A DNA stretch of 51,683 bases from an uncultured Alphaproteobacteria bacterium. GTDB lineage: Bacteria > Pseudomonadota > Alphaproteobacteria > Rhodobacterales > Rhodobacteraceae. The first letter of the stretch is position 1. Every line of letters begins with the position of its first letter. The notes beneath the pieces are model-generated. The model ran no database searches. It saw only the letters and a list, made by a program, of their open reading frames with translations, and had not been told where the DNA came from. The stretch covers positions 1-51,683 of the forward strand of contig CACAMI010000011.1 of the NCBI GenBank assembly GCA_902533625.1. The letters are read 5' to 3'. The translations under genes were made by a program, and so were the position numbers. Positions 25,281-33,409 of the stretch are shown piece by piece.

Positions 25281-26456
25281 CTAGGATATTAATTGAATAT
25301 GTTGAGGGAATTTCGACAATCTATGGCAATCGCGCTTTTGTACATGAAGGGTCTCACTCAATTCCATTCCCCATCCATCCATCCACATTCCCAGAATTAT
25401 ATGAACTACAGCATTTTCAGGCAAGATTGTTTTTTCTCCAGGGCGAAAGCTAATAGTATGCTCACCCCAATCAGGAGGATAGCCCACCCCAATTGAGTAT
25501 CCAATTCTACTCTTCTTTTCCAAACCGTAGTGATTAAGAACATCTTGCCAGGCTGAATGAACCTCTCCAGCTTTCACGCCTGAAGACATTTTGTTCATGA
25601 CTGCAGCCATGCCTTCTTCAACAGCTTTAAATGTTTCTTTCAATAATTTTGGCAGCTCTTTACCTAAATGTACTGTCCTTGCCAAACCAACATTGTATCT
25701 TTTTCGGCAACCTCCCAGCTCAAACGCAATGGTCTGACCGTCTTTTAACTTCTCATCGGTCCACATCGGATGTGCAGTTGAAGCAGACTCTCCAGCTAGA
25801 ATTAATGGGTGGAGAGCAGGCATATCTCCTCCAAAATCTTTGGTTCCTTTAATCTGTGCGGCAACAATCTCTGACATAAGTTCAGATTGCCTGACCCCAA
25901 CCCTAGTACGTTCCCAAGCAATTTTCATTGCGTGATCAGCTATTTGTGCTGCTTCTTGCATCATCTTCAATTCAGCTTCACTTTTTACTACTCTCACCCA
26001 ATTAACTAATAGGTCAGCATCAATCCAGTGCGCATTTGGCAAGCCTTTCTTAAGATAGCCAAGGGATTTTGGTGATAAGAAGTATACATCACTTTCATAT
26101 CCTATTTTTGCACCACCATACCCGGCACTATTCATCCAATCTGCTAAATATTTAGAGGGGTGAACATCAGGCCGCTGAACCAATTCCTCAGGGTAACTAA
26201 CTATACTTTTAGAACTTAGATAAGTAGTGAATTTAGCTGCCCCAGCATCCATCTCTCGACCAAGCCAAATTGGACCATTACTTAGATCTAAAATCATCAT
26301 TTGTGGAGTATAGAATGACCAAGCGTCAAATCCGCAGATCCAATTAATATTGCCAGGATCTCCCATGATTAGCACATCCAAGCCTTTTGCTATCATAGCT
26401 TCCCGGACACGGTTTACTCGAAAGTCATACTCTTTTTTTTGAAATGGAGGAGCCAT
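25281..26456 (-). CDS. Ectoine hydrolase-like M24 protein (DoeA/EutD), copy 2
   Basis: A second close DoeA-type protein, 391 residues. It aligns along its length with the copy at 17587: DPGNINWICGFDAWSFYTPQ at 33-52, LLVNWVRVVKSEAE near 149-162 and VGYPPDWGEHTISFRPGEKT. The metal ligands of M24 peptidases are again replaced (AFELGGCRKRYNVGLART, with Glu246 as the likely nucleophile; GYSIG for GHGIG). There is no clear ribosome binding site before the ATG. It lies downstream of the enolase-superfamily gene (73 bases) on the minus strand and converges with the divergent M24 gene. Two close copies in one locus suggest different ring substrates, for instance ectoine and a hydroxylated form. Confidence 0.82.
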   Translation of the reverse strand: MAPPFQKKEYDFRVNRVREAMIAKGLDVLIMGDPGNINWICGFDAWSFYTPQMMILDLSNGPIWLGREMDAGAAKFTTYLSSKSIVSYPEELVQRPDVHPSKYLADWMNSAGYGGAKIGYESDVYFLSPKSLGYLKKGLPNAHWIDADLLVNWVRVVKSEAELKMMQEAAQIADHAMKIAWERTRVGVRQSELMSEIVAAQIKGTKDFGGDMPALHPLILAGESASTAHPMWTDEKLKDGQTIAFELGGCRKRYNVGLARTVHLGKELPKLLKETFKAVEEGMAAVMNKMSSGVKAGEVHSAWQDVLNHYGLEKKSRIGYSIGVGYPPDWGEHTISFRPGEKTILPENAVVHIILGMWMDGWGMELSETLHVQKRDCHRLSKFPQHIQLIS

Positions 26457-26529
26457 TATTTTTTTAAAAACAACAATTCATATAGGGTGACTACCTTTGT
26501 CAGTTCGGAATTTTTCCACTGCTTTATTA

Positions 26530-27609
26530 TCAAGAGTTACCCCCAAGGCCTGGTCGATCAGGCACATCGATCCCTCCATTAAGCATTTCATAATCTTCTT
26601 CCTCTATCAAGTCATCTTTTAAGTGATTAATTAAAGCCTGCATAGGTCGCCTTAAAGATGGAAAACTTACAGACATATGGCACATCGCTGACCAAGAGAC
26701 TCCAGCTTCCCAAACTGACCGAAACCAGTAACGCTTACCAATTGCCGAGAGACGCTCAGACAAATCTCTACATCCTAATACTGAGCCTTCAGCATGTGGC
26801 TCTCCAACGGCTCCATCAATATATTTGTAATGAGTGAGTAGATCAGCAGAGGTGCAATGAGATGAAATATTTACACCATGGCGCTTGGCAAGTTTGTTCA
26901 TGGAATTTAAGTCAGAAACTGGCTCTTCAATGTTTGCAAGATTATAGGGGAGGGTTTCGCGAATAAATTTTTCCGCGGTATCAAAGTCCCAGGTCATATT
27001 GGCATCGACACCAATTTTAGAATCTGCTCCTAGAGCCATACGAACTTCTGCAACTGTCTTAATATCTGTCATGACGGAATTAGTACCAACTTTAAATTCA
27101 ACGAATTTAGAACCTGTTGAATCCTGGGCCGCAAGCATTTTTTTTGCCATATGAGTGGGAATTTCATTATCAGACAATGATTCTTCGGGGTCGTTACTGT
27201 ACTCATATGCGACGAACCTAGCCATATCTCGGCATTTGCCGCCAATCAAATTATATAATGGGGTATTCAAGTCTTTTCCCATGCAGTCAAAAATAGCCAT
27301 ATCTACTGCAGCGTACGCACTTTGCTCAACCAATTGATCAGGGTATCCGTAATCTGCTGTCTCTGGAAGGCATAACAATCTTATTGATGCAGGTCCTGTA
27401 ATCTCTTTATCTTTCAATAATACCGCAAACTTATCATTAATTATGTTTGCAGCATGGATTCCACGTGTTTCGCCTATTCCTTGTATTCCGTTATCACAAT
27501 CAATTTTAACTATTGTTCTCAGGGTAGCTGTTCTTCTGGCTCTGCTGAAATATCCTACTCTTTTTACTGGAATTGCAACTGGTATTGCAACAATACGTTT
27601 TATTTTCAA
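26530..27609 (-). CDS. Enolase superfamily protein (mandelate racemase/muconate lactonising/glucarate dehydratase group)
   Basis: A TIM-barrel enzyme that abstracts a proton alpha to a carboxylate, then racemises or dehydrates. In its 359 residues, Lys173 (EFKVG) is the candidate base. Asp202 (GVDANMTWD) and Glu228 (IEEP) are metal ligands, and a third ligand would lie near ISSHCTSAD at 248-256, which is not the usual Asn/Asp/Glu form. The N-terminal capping domain (KIKRIVAIPVAIP) is typical. It starts with TTG at 27609, without a strong ribosome binding site. It precedes DoeA copy 2 on the same strand and is divergent from the third EutA gene. Dehydration of a hydroxy acid from the pathway is a reasonable guess; sugar-acid dehydratase is the alternative. 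Confidence 0.8.
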   Translation of the reverse strand: MKIKRIVAIPVAIPVKRVGYFSRARRTATLRTIVKIDCDNGIQGIGETRGIHAANIINDKFAVLLKDKEITGPASIRLLCLPETADYGYPDQLVEQSAYAAVDMAIFDCMGKDLNTPLYNLIGGKCRDMARFVAYEYSNDPEESLSDNEIPTHMAKKMLAAQDSTGSKFVEFKVGTNSVMTDIKTVAEVRMALGADSKIGVDANMTWDFDTAEKFIRETLPYNLANIEEPVSDLNSMNKLAKRHGVNISSHCTSADLLTHYKYIDGAVGEPHAEGSVLGCRDLSERLSAIGKRYWFRSVWEAGVSWSAMCHMSVSFPSLRRPMQALINHLKDDLIEEEDYEMLNGGIDVPDRPGLGGNS

Positions 27610-27747
27610 GAAAAAGATCCACTTGAGTTATTGCTTAGATTATTAGAGAAAACGATAGCATATCTTTTTCTCAGGATGATAGTATTTCTTGTGCTAATTT
27701 GTATTTTCTTAGTATATTGGCAGATAGAAATATGTTAAGTTTTGTTG

Positions 27748-27762
27748 GGTGCAAGGTGCACC
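27748..27762. repeat. Palindrome and direct repeat in divergent promoter region
   Basis: GGTGCA repeats directly (27748-27753 and 27755-27760), and the second copy is part of the perfect palindrome GGTGCACC (27755-27762). A separate small inverted repeat, TGTGT-AAG-ACACA, lies at 27818-27830. Both sit in the 258-base gap between the divergent enolase-family and EutA copy 3 genes, where operators would be expected. The TGTATACA motif is not present here. Confidence 0.3.
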
Positions 27763-27867
27763 AATTGTGGACGGAAAGTTATACTAATCTGAAAAAATAT
27801 TTTGCCATAACTTAATTTGTGTAAGACACAGGGAAATATTTGCTACTTTGCCTAAAGGATATAAATA

Positions 27868-28674
27868 ATGGACTCAGAAAGTACTGCGACTGCTCTAAAG
27901 AAGGGTACGATAATAAAATCTAAATCTTGGGATATTAGATACGGCGATTTTTATAGTCATAGGGGAATGTTAGGTTTTATAGTGTTGGCAACCGATTTAG
28001 TTATGGAAGATAATATTATTCGCCTTACACCTGAAGGAGTAGGAATTTCAATTAATCGAATACCATGTAAAACTGAAGTCAATAATACCTATTTAAAACA
28101 GCAGCTTGCAATGCTTCCAGGGTCAGCAGCAATGATACAGCCTGATCAGCCTCCAGCTTTAATATGTTATGCTTGCACTTCAGGATCGATATTAAATGGT
28201 GAGCAAAATTGCATGGAAGCTATAAAGGCTGGTGCGCCCAATTCAGATGCTATGACCCTTGTAACTGGGGTTGTCGATGCAATTAGAACGATAGGAGCAA
28301 AAAATATTGTAGTTGGCACGCCATATTTGGACGAAGTTAACTCCGTCGAGTTAGATTTCCTAATTGATGCAGGATTTAATGTTCTTGATATGCAGGGGCT
28401 AAATGTGAGTGATGGTGCAGAAATGGGTCGCATTGACCCTAAGTTTATTAAGGAGTTTGCTATTTCCATTGATAGGCCTGATGCAGATTGTATTTTTATA
28501 AGTTGTGGAGGAATTCGTTCTATAGATGTTATTGATGAGATAGAGGAAGTCGTAAATAAACCTGTTATTACATCAAATCAAGCTATGATGTGGAGTTGCT
28601 TAAGAAGAATTGGTATTACTGATAATCTTAAAGGATATGGTAGATTATTTAAAAGAGATATTCATTTGAATTAA
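27868..28674 (+). CDS. EutA-like Asp/Glu racemase-superfamily protein, copy 3
   Basis: A third EutA-type protein, 268 residues, more divergent at the N-terminus. The cysteine pair is conserved: Cys103 in YACTSGSIL and Cys213 in FISCGGIRS. The core LGFIVLATDLVMEDN and the C-terminal NQAMMWSCLRRIG match the other two copies (NQAMIWETLRISG, NHALAWHLLRLAG). AAAGGA precedes the ATG by eight bases. It is transcribed away from the enolase-family gene and is followed after 117 bases by an EamA permease. It stands alone without a PhyH neighbour, unlike copies 1 and 2. Isomerase or racemase function is likely; the substrate is unknown. Confidence 0.8.
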   Translation: MDSESTATALKKGTIIKSKSWDIRYGDFYSHRGMLGFIVLATDLVMEDNIIRLTPEGVGISINRIPCKTEVNNTYLKQQLAMLPGSAAMIQPDQPPALICYACTSGSILNGEQNCMEAIKAGAPNSDAMTLVTGVVDAIRTIGAKNIVVGTPYLDEVNSVELDFLIDAGFNVLDMQGLNVSDGAEMGRIDPKFIKEFAISIDRPDADCIFISCGGIRSIDVIDEIEEVVNKPVITSNQAMMWSCLRRIGITDNLKGYGRLFKRDIHLN

Positions 28675-28724
28675 CCGAATTACTTAAAAAATCCGTATTT
28701 ATTTGCATAATTACTTTTTAATTG

Positions 28725-28734
28725 CCTGTACAGG
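28725..28734. repeat. 10-bp palindrome before the EamA gene
   Basis: CCTGTACAGG, a perfect palindrome 57 bases upstream of the EamA permease start. Possibly an operator; no partner copy was found by eye in the other gaps. Confidence 0.25.
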
Positions 28735-28791
28735 TAGATAAAGAAATATTTCTGGTTTCGTAAGGCAAGAAATTTTATTTTAAGGGCTCTA

Positions 28792-29655
28792 ATGAATAAT
28801 CAAATCAAAGGTCTTTTAATTACAGCCTTAGGGGTCCTTCTGGTCGTTCCGGATTCTCTTTTTGTTAGATTAATTGATGCGGAGCCAATGGTAATTACTT
28901 TTTGGCGAAGTATTGTCTCTAGTGCATTTATTTTAACAGTGGTCTTAGGCACTCAGGGAATTGGAGGTTTTAAAAGTGTATTTCAAACTGGGAGAGTTGG
29001 GTTACTTTATGCTATATGCATAGGCTCAACCGCACCAGGTTTTGTTTTGGCAGTTACAAATACCAGCGTTGCAAATGTAGTTCTTATATTTGCATCAATA
29101 CCACTATTTGCTTCCGTTTTTAGCTTTATATTTCTAGGGGAAATTATTCAAAGGCGCATTCTAATCACAAGTGCTTTTGTGATACTTGGGCTCTCGATAA
29201 TTGCTTATGGTTCTGGGTTTTCGGAAGTAGCTTCTTGGAAGGGAGATCTTTGGGCTCTTTATGTTTCTATTGTTTATGCTGCAGGATTGACTGCCTTAAG
29301 GCGACTTAAAGATATTTCTATGGTTCCGGCAGTTTCAATTGCATATTTTGCTTCTGCTATTTTAGTTGGATTATTTTGTTCTCCTTTTGAAACATTTGTT
29401 ATTAATTGGCCTCTCTTTATTGGACATGGTATTTTTATTGGGTCAGCCACTTGTCTTCTTACTTTAGGGCCTAGATATATAAGTCCGGCTGAGGTTGCCT
29501 TATTAATTTTACTTGAGTCTGTTCTGGCTCCAATATTAGTTTGGGCTATTATAGGTGAGTACCCAGGTGAATGGACATTAGTTGGAGGAGGGGTTGTCCT
29601 TTTGACTTTAATTATTTCAAACTTAATTCTTCTTAAGCATGAGAAATTTGGCTAA
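28792..29655 (+). CDS. EamA/DMT-family permease
   Basis: An inner-membrane transporter of the drug/metabolite superfamily, with ten predicted helices in 287 residues from two repeated EamA halves. Typical elements are the early LITALGVLLVVPDSLFVRLI segment and the second-half motif PAEVALLILLESVLAPILVW (cut here to PAEVALLILLESVLAP). AAGGG lies five bases before the ATG. It follows the EutA copy 3 gene and precedes an aldo/keto reductase. Members export or import amino acids, nucleosides or other metabolites; which one cannot be told here. A terminator-like hairpin overlaps its stop codon. Confidence 0.87.
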   Translation: MNNQIKGLLITALGVLLVVPDSLFVRLIDAEPMVITFWRSIVSSAFILTVVLGTQGIGGFKSVFQTGRVGLLYAICIGSTAPGFVLAVTNTSVANVVLIFASIPLFASVFSFIFLGEIIQRRILITSAFVILGLSIIAYGSGFSEVASWKGDLWALYVSIVYAAGLTALRRLKDISMVPAVSIAYFASAILVGLFCSPFETFVINWPLFIGHGIFIGSATCLLTLGPRYISPAEVALLILLESVLAPILVWAIIGEYPGEWTLVGGGVVLLTLIISNLILLKHEKFG

Positions 29656-29671
29656 GTTGCCAAGCTTTTTT
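29648..29671 (+). terminator. Weak intrinsic terminator at the end of the EamA gene
   Basis: TTGGC and GCCAA pair around a 6-base loop and are followed by GC and six T. The stem begins in the last codons of the EamA gene. Short, so probably only partial; the next gene starts 95 bases further on with its own ribosome binding site. Confidence 0.5.
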
Positions 29672-29765
29672 CAATTAAATTTCCTCACTGGCGACTTTTA
29701 CTTTGCTAAACTTTTGTCTAGAAGAGATTGAAGATATTTATTATGAACTAAATTTGTGAGGTTTT

Positions 29766-30818
29766 ATGAGATATAGAAAGTTAGGTATCACAGATCTTGA
29801 TGTGAGTGTAATATGTTTGGGAACGATGACTTGGGGTGAGCAAAACTCTAAAGAGGATGCCATTCAACAAATGGATTACTCTCTTGATAGAGGAGTTAAT
29901 TTTTTTGATACAGCCGAAATCTACCCTGTGATGCCAAGGCAGGAGACATATGGCCGAACTGAGGAAATCATAGGAGATTGGTTTCAGAAAAAAAAGACTA
30001 GAGATAAGGTAATTCTAGCTAGCAAAATCGCTTCTAAGTCAATTTCATTTGAGTGGATTAGAGGTGGCTCCAAGACACTCCGATTTGATAAGAAAAATAT
30101 GAATTTAGCTATTGAGAAAAGTTTAAAGCGTCTAAAAACAGATTACATTGATTTATATCAGCTACATTGGCCCCAAAGAAATGTGCCCAGTTTTGGAAAT
30201 TTAGATTTTGAGTATGATCCTAATGACAATGACTGGACTTCATTTGAGGAAACATTGGAGAATCTGCAAGAACTTATAAAAGAGGGAAAAATTCGTTATG
30301 TTGGCGTTTCAAACGAGACACCCTGGGGTGTAATGAAATTTCTTGAGACTTCAGAAAAAAGAAAATTACCTCGCATTATGTCCATTCAAAATGTCTATAG
30401 CATGGTTAATAGGGTTTTTGATATTGCAAACTCTGAAGTTTCCATCAGAGAAAAATGTGGACTGTTAGCTTATTCCCCTTTGGCAGGGGGGCGTCTCAGT
30501 GGTAAATATATTAAAAATAAGAATCCAAAAAATGCACGCTATACTTTATGGCCACGAAGGTTTTCCAGGCATCACACCAAAAGAGGAGAAAAGGCAATTG
30601 CAGCTTATGTCAAATTAGCAGAAAGTTATGGTTTTGCGCCTGCTACCTTTGCTAATGCCTTTGTTAATGATCGACCGTTTGTTACAAGTAATATAATAGG
30701 TGCAACATCTATGGATCAGTTAAAGGAAGATATTGATAGCATAGACCATGTTTTAAGCGAAGATATGTTAAAAGAAATCCAAAAAATTCACTTATTAGAT
30801 CCGAATCCATGCGTATGA
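29766..30818 (+). CDS. Aldo/keto reductase (Tas-like)
   Basis: A cytoplasmic NAD(P)H-dependent reductase of aldehydes or ketones. The catalytic tetrad is visible in its 350 residues: Asp48 and Tyr53 (FFDTAEIYP), Lys87 (LASKIAS) and His134 (YQLHWP). The insert after the first beta strand (PVMPRQETYGRTEEIIG) is typical of the Tas subgroup. GAGG lies four bases before the ATG. It begins a plus-strand series with an Old Yellow Enzyme-type reductase (35 bases later) and an amine oxidase. The physiological substrate is not evident. Confidence 0.9.
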   Translation: MRYRKLGITDLDVSVICLGTMTWGEQNSKEDAIQQMDYSLDRGVNFFDTAEIYPVMPRQETYGRTEEIIGDWFQKKKTRDKVILASKIASKSISFEWIRGGSKTLRFDKKNMNLAIEKSLKRLKTDYIDLYQLHWPQRNVPSFGNLDFEYDPNDNDWTSFEETLENLQELIKEGKIRYVGVSNETPWGVMKFLETSEKRKLPRIMSIQNVYSMVNRVFDIANSEVSIREKCGLLAYSPLAGGRLSGKYIKNKNPKNARYTLWPRRFSRHHTKRGEKAIAAYVKLAESYGFAPATFANAFVNDRPFVTSNIIGATSMDQLKEDIDSIDHVLSEDMLKEIQKIHLLDPNPCV

Positions 30819-30853
30819 AAGTTATTTAAATATAAAAACATGAGAGGTTTTCG

Positions 30854-31987
30854 ATGCTCCTAGATACGCTAGAAATAAAAAATAAGAAACTAAAAAATAG
30901 AGTGGTGGTGTCGCCTATGTGTCAATACTCGGCAATAAATGGGCTAAGCCAGCCTTATCATAACACACATTATGGCCAATTAGCTATGGGTGGAGCTGGG
31001 CTGACGTTTATTGAAGCGACAGCAGTGAGTGAAGAGGGCCGAATTACTAATGGCTGCTTGGGTTTATGGTCAGATGAGCATGCAAGCAAACTAGAGCAAG
31101 TGGTTAATAGTATAAAAATGTTTAACTCTATTCCGGGCATTCAGCTTGGCCATTCCGGACAAAAAGGTAGTATGCAAAGACCTTGGCATGGAAATGGTCC
31201 ACAAACAAATACTGATGTTGAAAGAGGGGATAAAATTTGGAAACCAATAGCGCCGACTAATAAGCCACTGGACGAAGGTTGGTTGGAGCCCAAGGCAATG
31301 AATTCTGAAGATTTAAATACGGTAAGGAAAGCTTTTGTAGAAGCTGCAAAGAGGGCTTTAAGTATTGGGTTTGAAATAATTGAAATTCATATGGCTCACG
31401 GGTATTTATTACATAGTTTTTTGTCTCCAATATCAAACAGGAGATCAGATGAATATGGAGGTTCGCTTTCTAATCGAATGAGGTATCCACTTTCAATTAT
31501 TGATGAAATTAAGAGCGAAATATCAGACACTATTCCTCTTTTTGTAAGAATTTCTGCTGTCGATGGAATTGATGGGGGATGGGACATTTCAGATAGCATT
31601 GTTTTAGCAGAGAAATTAATGAAGCTAGGAGTGGATGTTATAGATTGTTCTTCAGGCGGAAACTCGGCTAAAGGCGCCACAAATTACGGAGGTAAAAGAG
31701 TGTCAGGGTTTCAAGTACCTTTTTCCGAGCAAATTAAGAGAGAGGTTGGAATTAAAACTCAGGCAGTTGGATTAATCCGAGATTATGATTTTGCAAATTC
31801 TATTCTATTAGATGGAAAGGCAGATCTTATTGCTTTGGGCCGCCAACATCTTTTTGACCCTTATTGGACCAACCATGCTCGAGAACATTTTGGTAAAACT
31901 GATAATTTTCAAGATTGGCCCACGCAGTATTCTTGGTGGTTAAATAATTGGAAAAAAGCTTTGTCTGATATCAACGAGTCACCTTAG
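30854..31987 (+). CDS. NADH:flavin oxidoreductase, Old Yellow Enzyme family (YqjM-like)
   Basis: An FMN enzyme that reduces activated C=C bonds. Its 377 residues show the YqjM-type N-terminus KNRVVVSPMCQYSA with the active-site Cys, the QLGHSGQKGS strand, the signature HMAHGYLLHSFLSPISN followed by RRSDEYGGSLSNRMR, and the FMN phosphate site ALGRQHLFDP. GAGAGG precedes the ATG by six bases. It sits between the aldo/keto reductase and a Tat-exported amine oxidase, probably in one transcript. The related dimethylamine/trimethylamine dehydrogenases are much longer, so this is an ene-reductase and not an amine dehydrogenase. Confidence 0.9.
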   Translation: MLLDTLEIKNKKLKNRVVVSPMCQYSAINGLSQPYHNTHYGQLAMGGAGLTFIEATAVSEEGRITNGCLGLWSDEHASKLEQVVNSIKMFNSIPGIQLGHSGQKGSMQRPWHGNGPQTNTDVERGDKIWKPIAPTNKPLDEGWLEPKAMNSEDLNTVRKAFVEAAKRALSIGFEIIEIHMAHGYLLHSFLSPISNRRSDEYGGSLSNRMRYPLSIIDEIKSEISDTIPLFVRISAVDGIDGGWDISDSIVLAEKLMKLGVDVIDCSSGGNSAKGATNYGGKRVSGFQVPFSEQIKREVGIKTQAVGLIRDYDFANSILLDGKADLIALGRQHLFDPYWTNHAREHFGKTDNFQDWPTQYSWWLNNWKKALSDINESP

Positions 31988-32041
31988 AATATTTGCTTTA
32001 TTAAAGGAATGAAATATAGGAAATGGTGAATGGAAGGTTAA

Positions 32042-33409
32042 ATGAATAGAAGAAAATTTCTTTATTCTCTTAGTGCTTTTGGTCTTTTGCCATCATATCC
32101 TTCATTGTCAATTGAATCCAACCCTGAGGTAGTTGTTATTGGAGCAGGCGCTGCAGGATTGGCGGCAATGGATAGATTGATAAAAAAAGGTATTTCAGCA
32201 ATTTGTCTGGAGGCAAATAACAGAATTGGGGGAAGGGCACACACCAATACTGAGTATTTCGGAGTTCCTTATGATGTAGGAGCCCACTGGATCCATAATG
32301 CAAAATCAAGTCCGTATCTTGATTATGGGCTGTCGGCCAAGGCGGAAGGGTTTGATGTTTATAAACCTCCGACGAGCGGAGGAGAGCACAAATATAAAGT
32401 TTACGATGGCAAGCGCGATATAACCGATACTCCTCTTGAGAGAGGTTTGTGGAAAGAATATAATAAGGTCAGCAATTTAATTTCTGCTGCAGCACTTAAA
32501 GGATTAGATGTGTCCGCAAGCAGCGTGGTTGGTAAAAGCCGATCTGAATGGTTTGAGACAGTTCATCAATTGATTGGCCCATATGACATGGCTAAGGACT
32601 TTAAAGATATTTCCTGTGTTGACTTTAATACCTATCCAAGTTGGAGCCTGGATTGGTTCTGTAAGCAGGGGTATGGAGCTTTGGTGAAGCACCGTTGGAG
32701 AGGCCTTCCAGTACACTTAAATACCATCGTTAAAGAAATTCATTACACCTCCCAAGACAAGGTGGAAATTGAAACATCTAAAGGAAAGTTAAATCCAAGA
32801 AAATGTATCGTAACAGTATCAAATGGCATTTTGGCTTCTGAGAATATAAAGTTTTTTCCTAAGCTGCCCGAAGAAAAAGTTGAAGCATTTAATAAGATTA
32901 AAATGGGTATATACAATCATGTGACTGGCCTTTTTGAAGAAAAATTCTTTAGGGAAATAGGCATGGAAGAGATGGATATGTACCTTTATTATAAAATAAG
33001 TGGATCTAATATTTCACCAAGGGGCATGGGGTGCCTCATGAATATTAGTGACTCAAATTTATGCTATTTTGATTATGGTGGTGATTTTGCCAAAGAGCTA
33101 GAGAATGAAGGTGAGGCAGCTCAAAAGAGTTTTACGATAGAGCAATTAAAATCAATCTTCGGTAGTAAAATTGATAAATATTTATTGAAATTACATGCAA
33201 CACAATGGGGCAAGAATAAGTTCACATTAGGTTCATATGCCTCTGCAGATCCAGGTTTTGCGCATCTGAGAAAATACTTAAAGACGCCTGTGGAAGGAAA
33301 GATATTCTTTGCGGGTGAAGCTGCTGCTTTTGAGTACGCGTCCGTTTCAGGGGCACACAGAAGTGGGGTTCGGGCTGCTGATGAAGTAATTAAGGCGCTT
33401 AATTTCTAA
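32042..33409 (+). CDS. Flavin-containing amine oxidase, Tat-exported
   Basis: An FAD amine oxidase (monoamine/polyamine oxidase family) that converts an amine to an aldehyde with release of ammonia or a smaller amine. The 455 residues begin with NRRKFLYSLSAFGLLPS, a Tat signal, so the mature enzyme is probably periplasmic. The FAD motif is GAGAAG at 34-39, with the following RIGGRAHT and DVGAHWIH typical of this family, and the C-terminal FAD segment is FFAGEAAA. GGAAGG precedes the ATG. It overlaps the convergent PrsW gene by 11 bases. It could strip an amine before import of the carbon skeleton, which is speculation. Confidence 0.87.
   Translation: MNRRKFLYSLSAFGLLPSYPSLSIESNPEVVVIGAGAAGLAAMDRLIKKGISAICLEANNRIGGRAHTNTEYFGVPYDVGAHWIHNAKSSPYLDYGLSAKAEGFDVYKPPTSGGEHKYKVYDGKRDITDTPLERGLWKEYNKVSNLISAAALKGLDVSASSVVGKSRSEWFETVHQLIGPYDMAKDFKDISCVDFNTYPSWSLDWFCKQGYGALVKHRWRGLPVHLNTIVKEIHYTSQDKVEIETSKGKLNPRKCIVTVSNGILASENIKFFPKLPEEKVEAFNKIKMGIYNHVTGLFEEKFFREIGMEEMDMYLYYKISGSNISPRGMGCLMNISDSNLCYFDYGGDFAKELENEGEAAQKSFTIEQLKSIFGSKIDKYLLKLHATQWGKNKFTLGSYASADPGFAHLRKYLKTPVEGKIFFAGEAAAFEYASVSGAHRSGVRAADEVIKALNF

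Noticed and set aside
26080-26095. Another copy of the motif (AGTATACATC) in the 25281 gene
   Set aside because: It lies inside coding sequence, matches only in part and is not near a start.
17587-26456. Reading the M24 proteins as creatinase or Xaa-Pro peptidase
   Set aside because: The peptidase metal ligands are absent and the sequence stretches match ectoine hydrolase better than creatinase.
28725-28734. A LexA box before the EamA gene
   Set aside because: CCTGTACAGG lacks the spacing of the E. coli CTGT-N8-ACAG box and is not the GTTC-N7-GTTC form of alphaproteobacteria.
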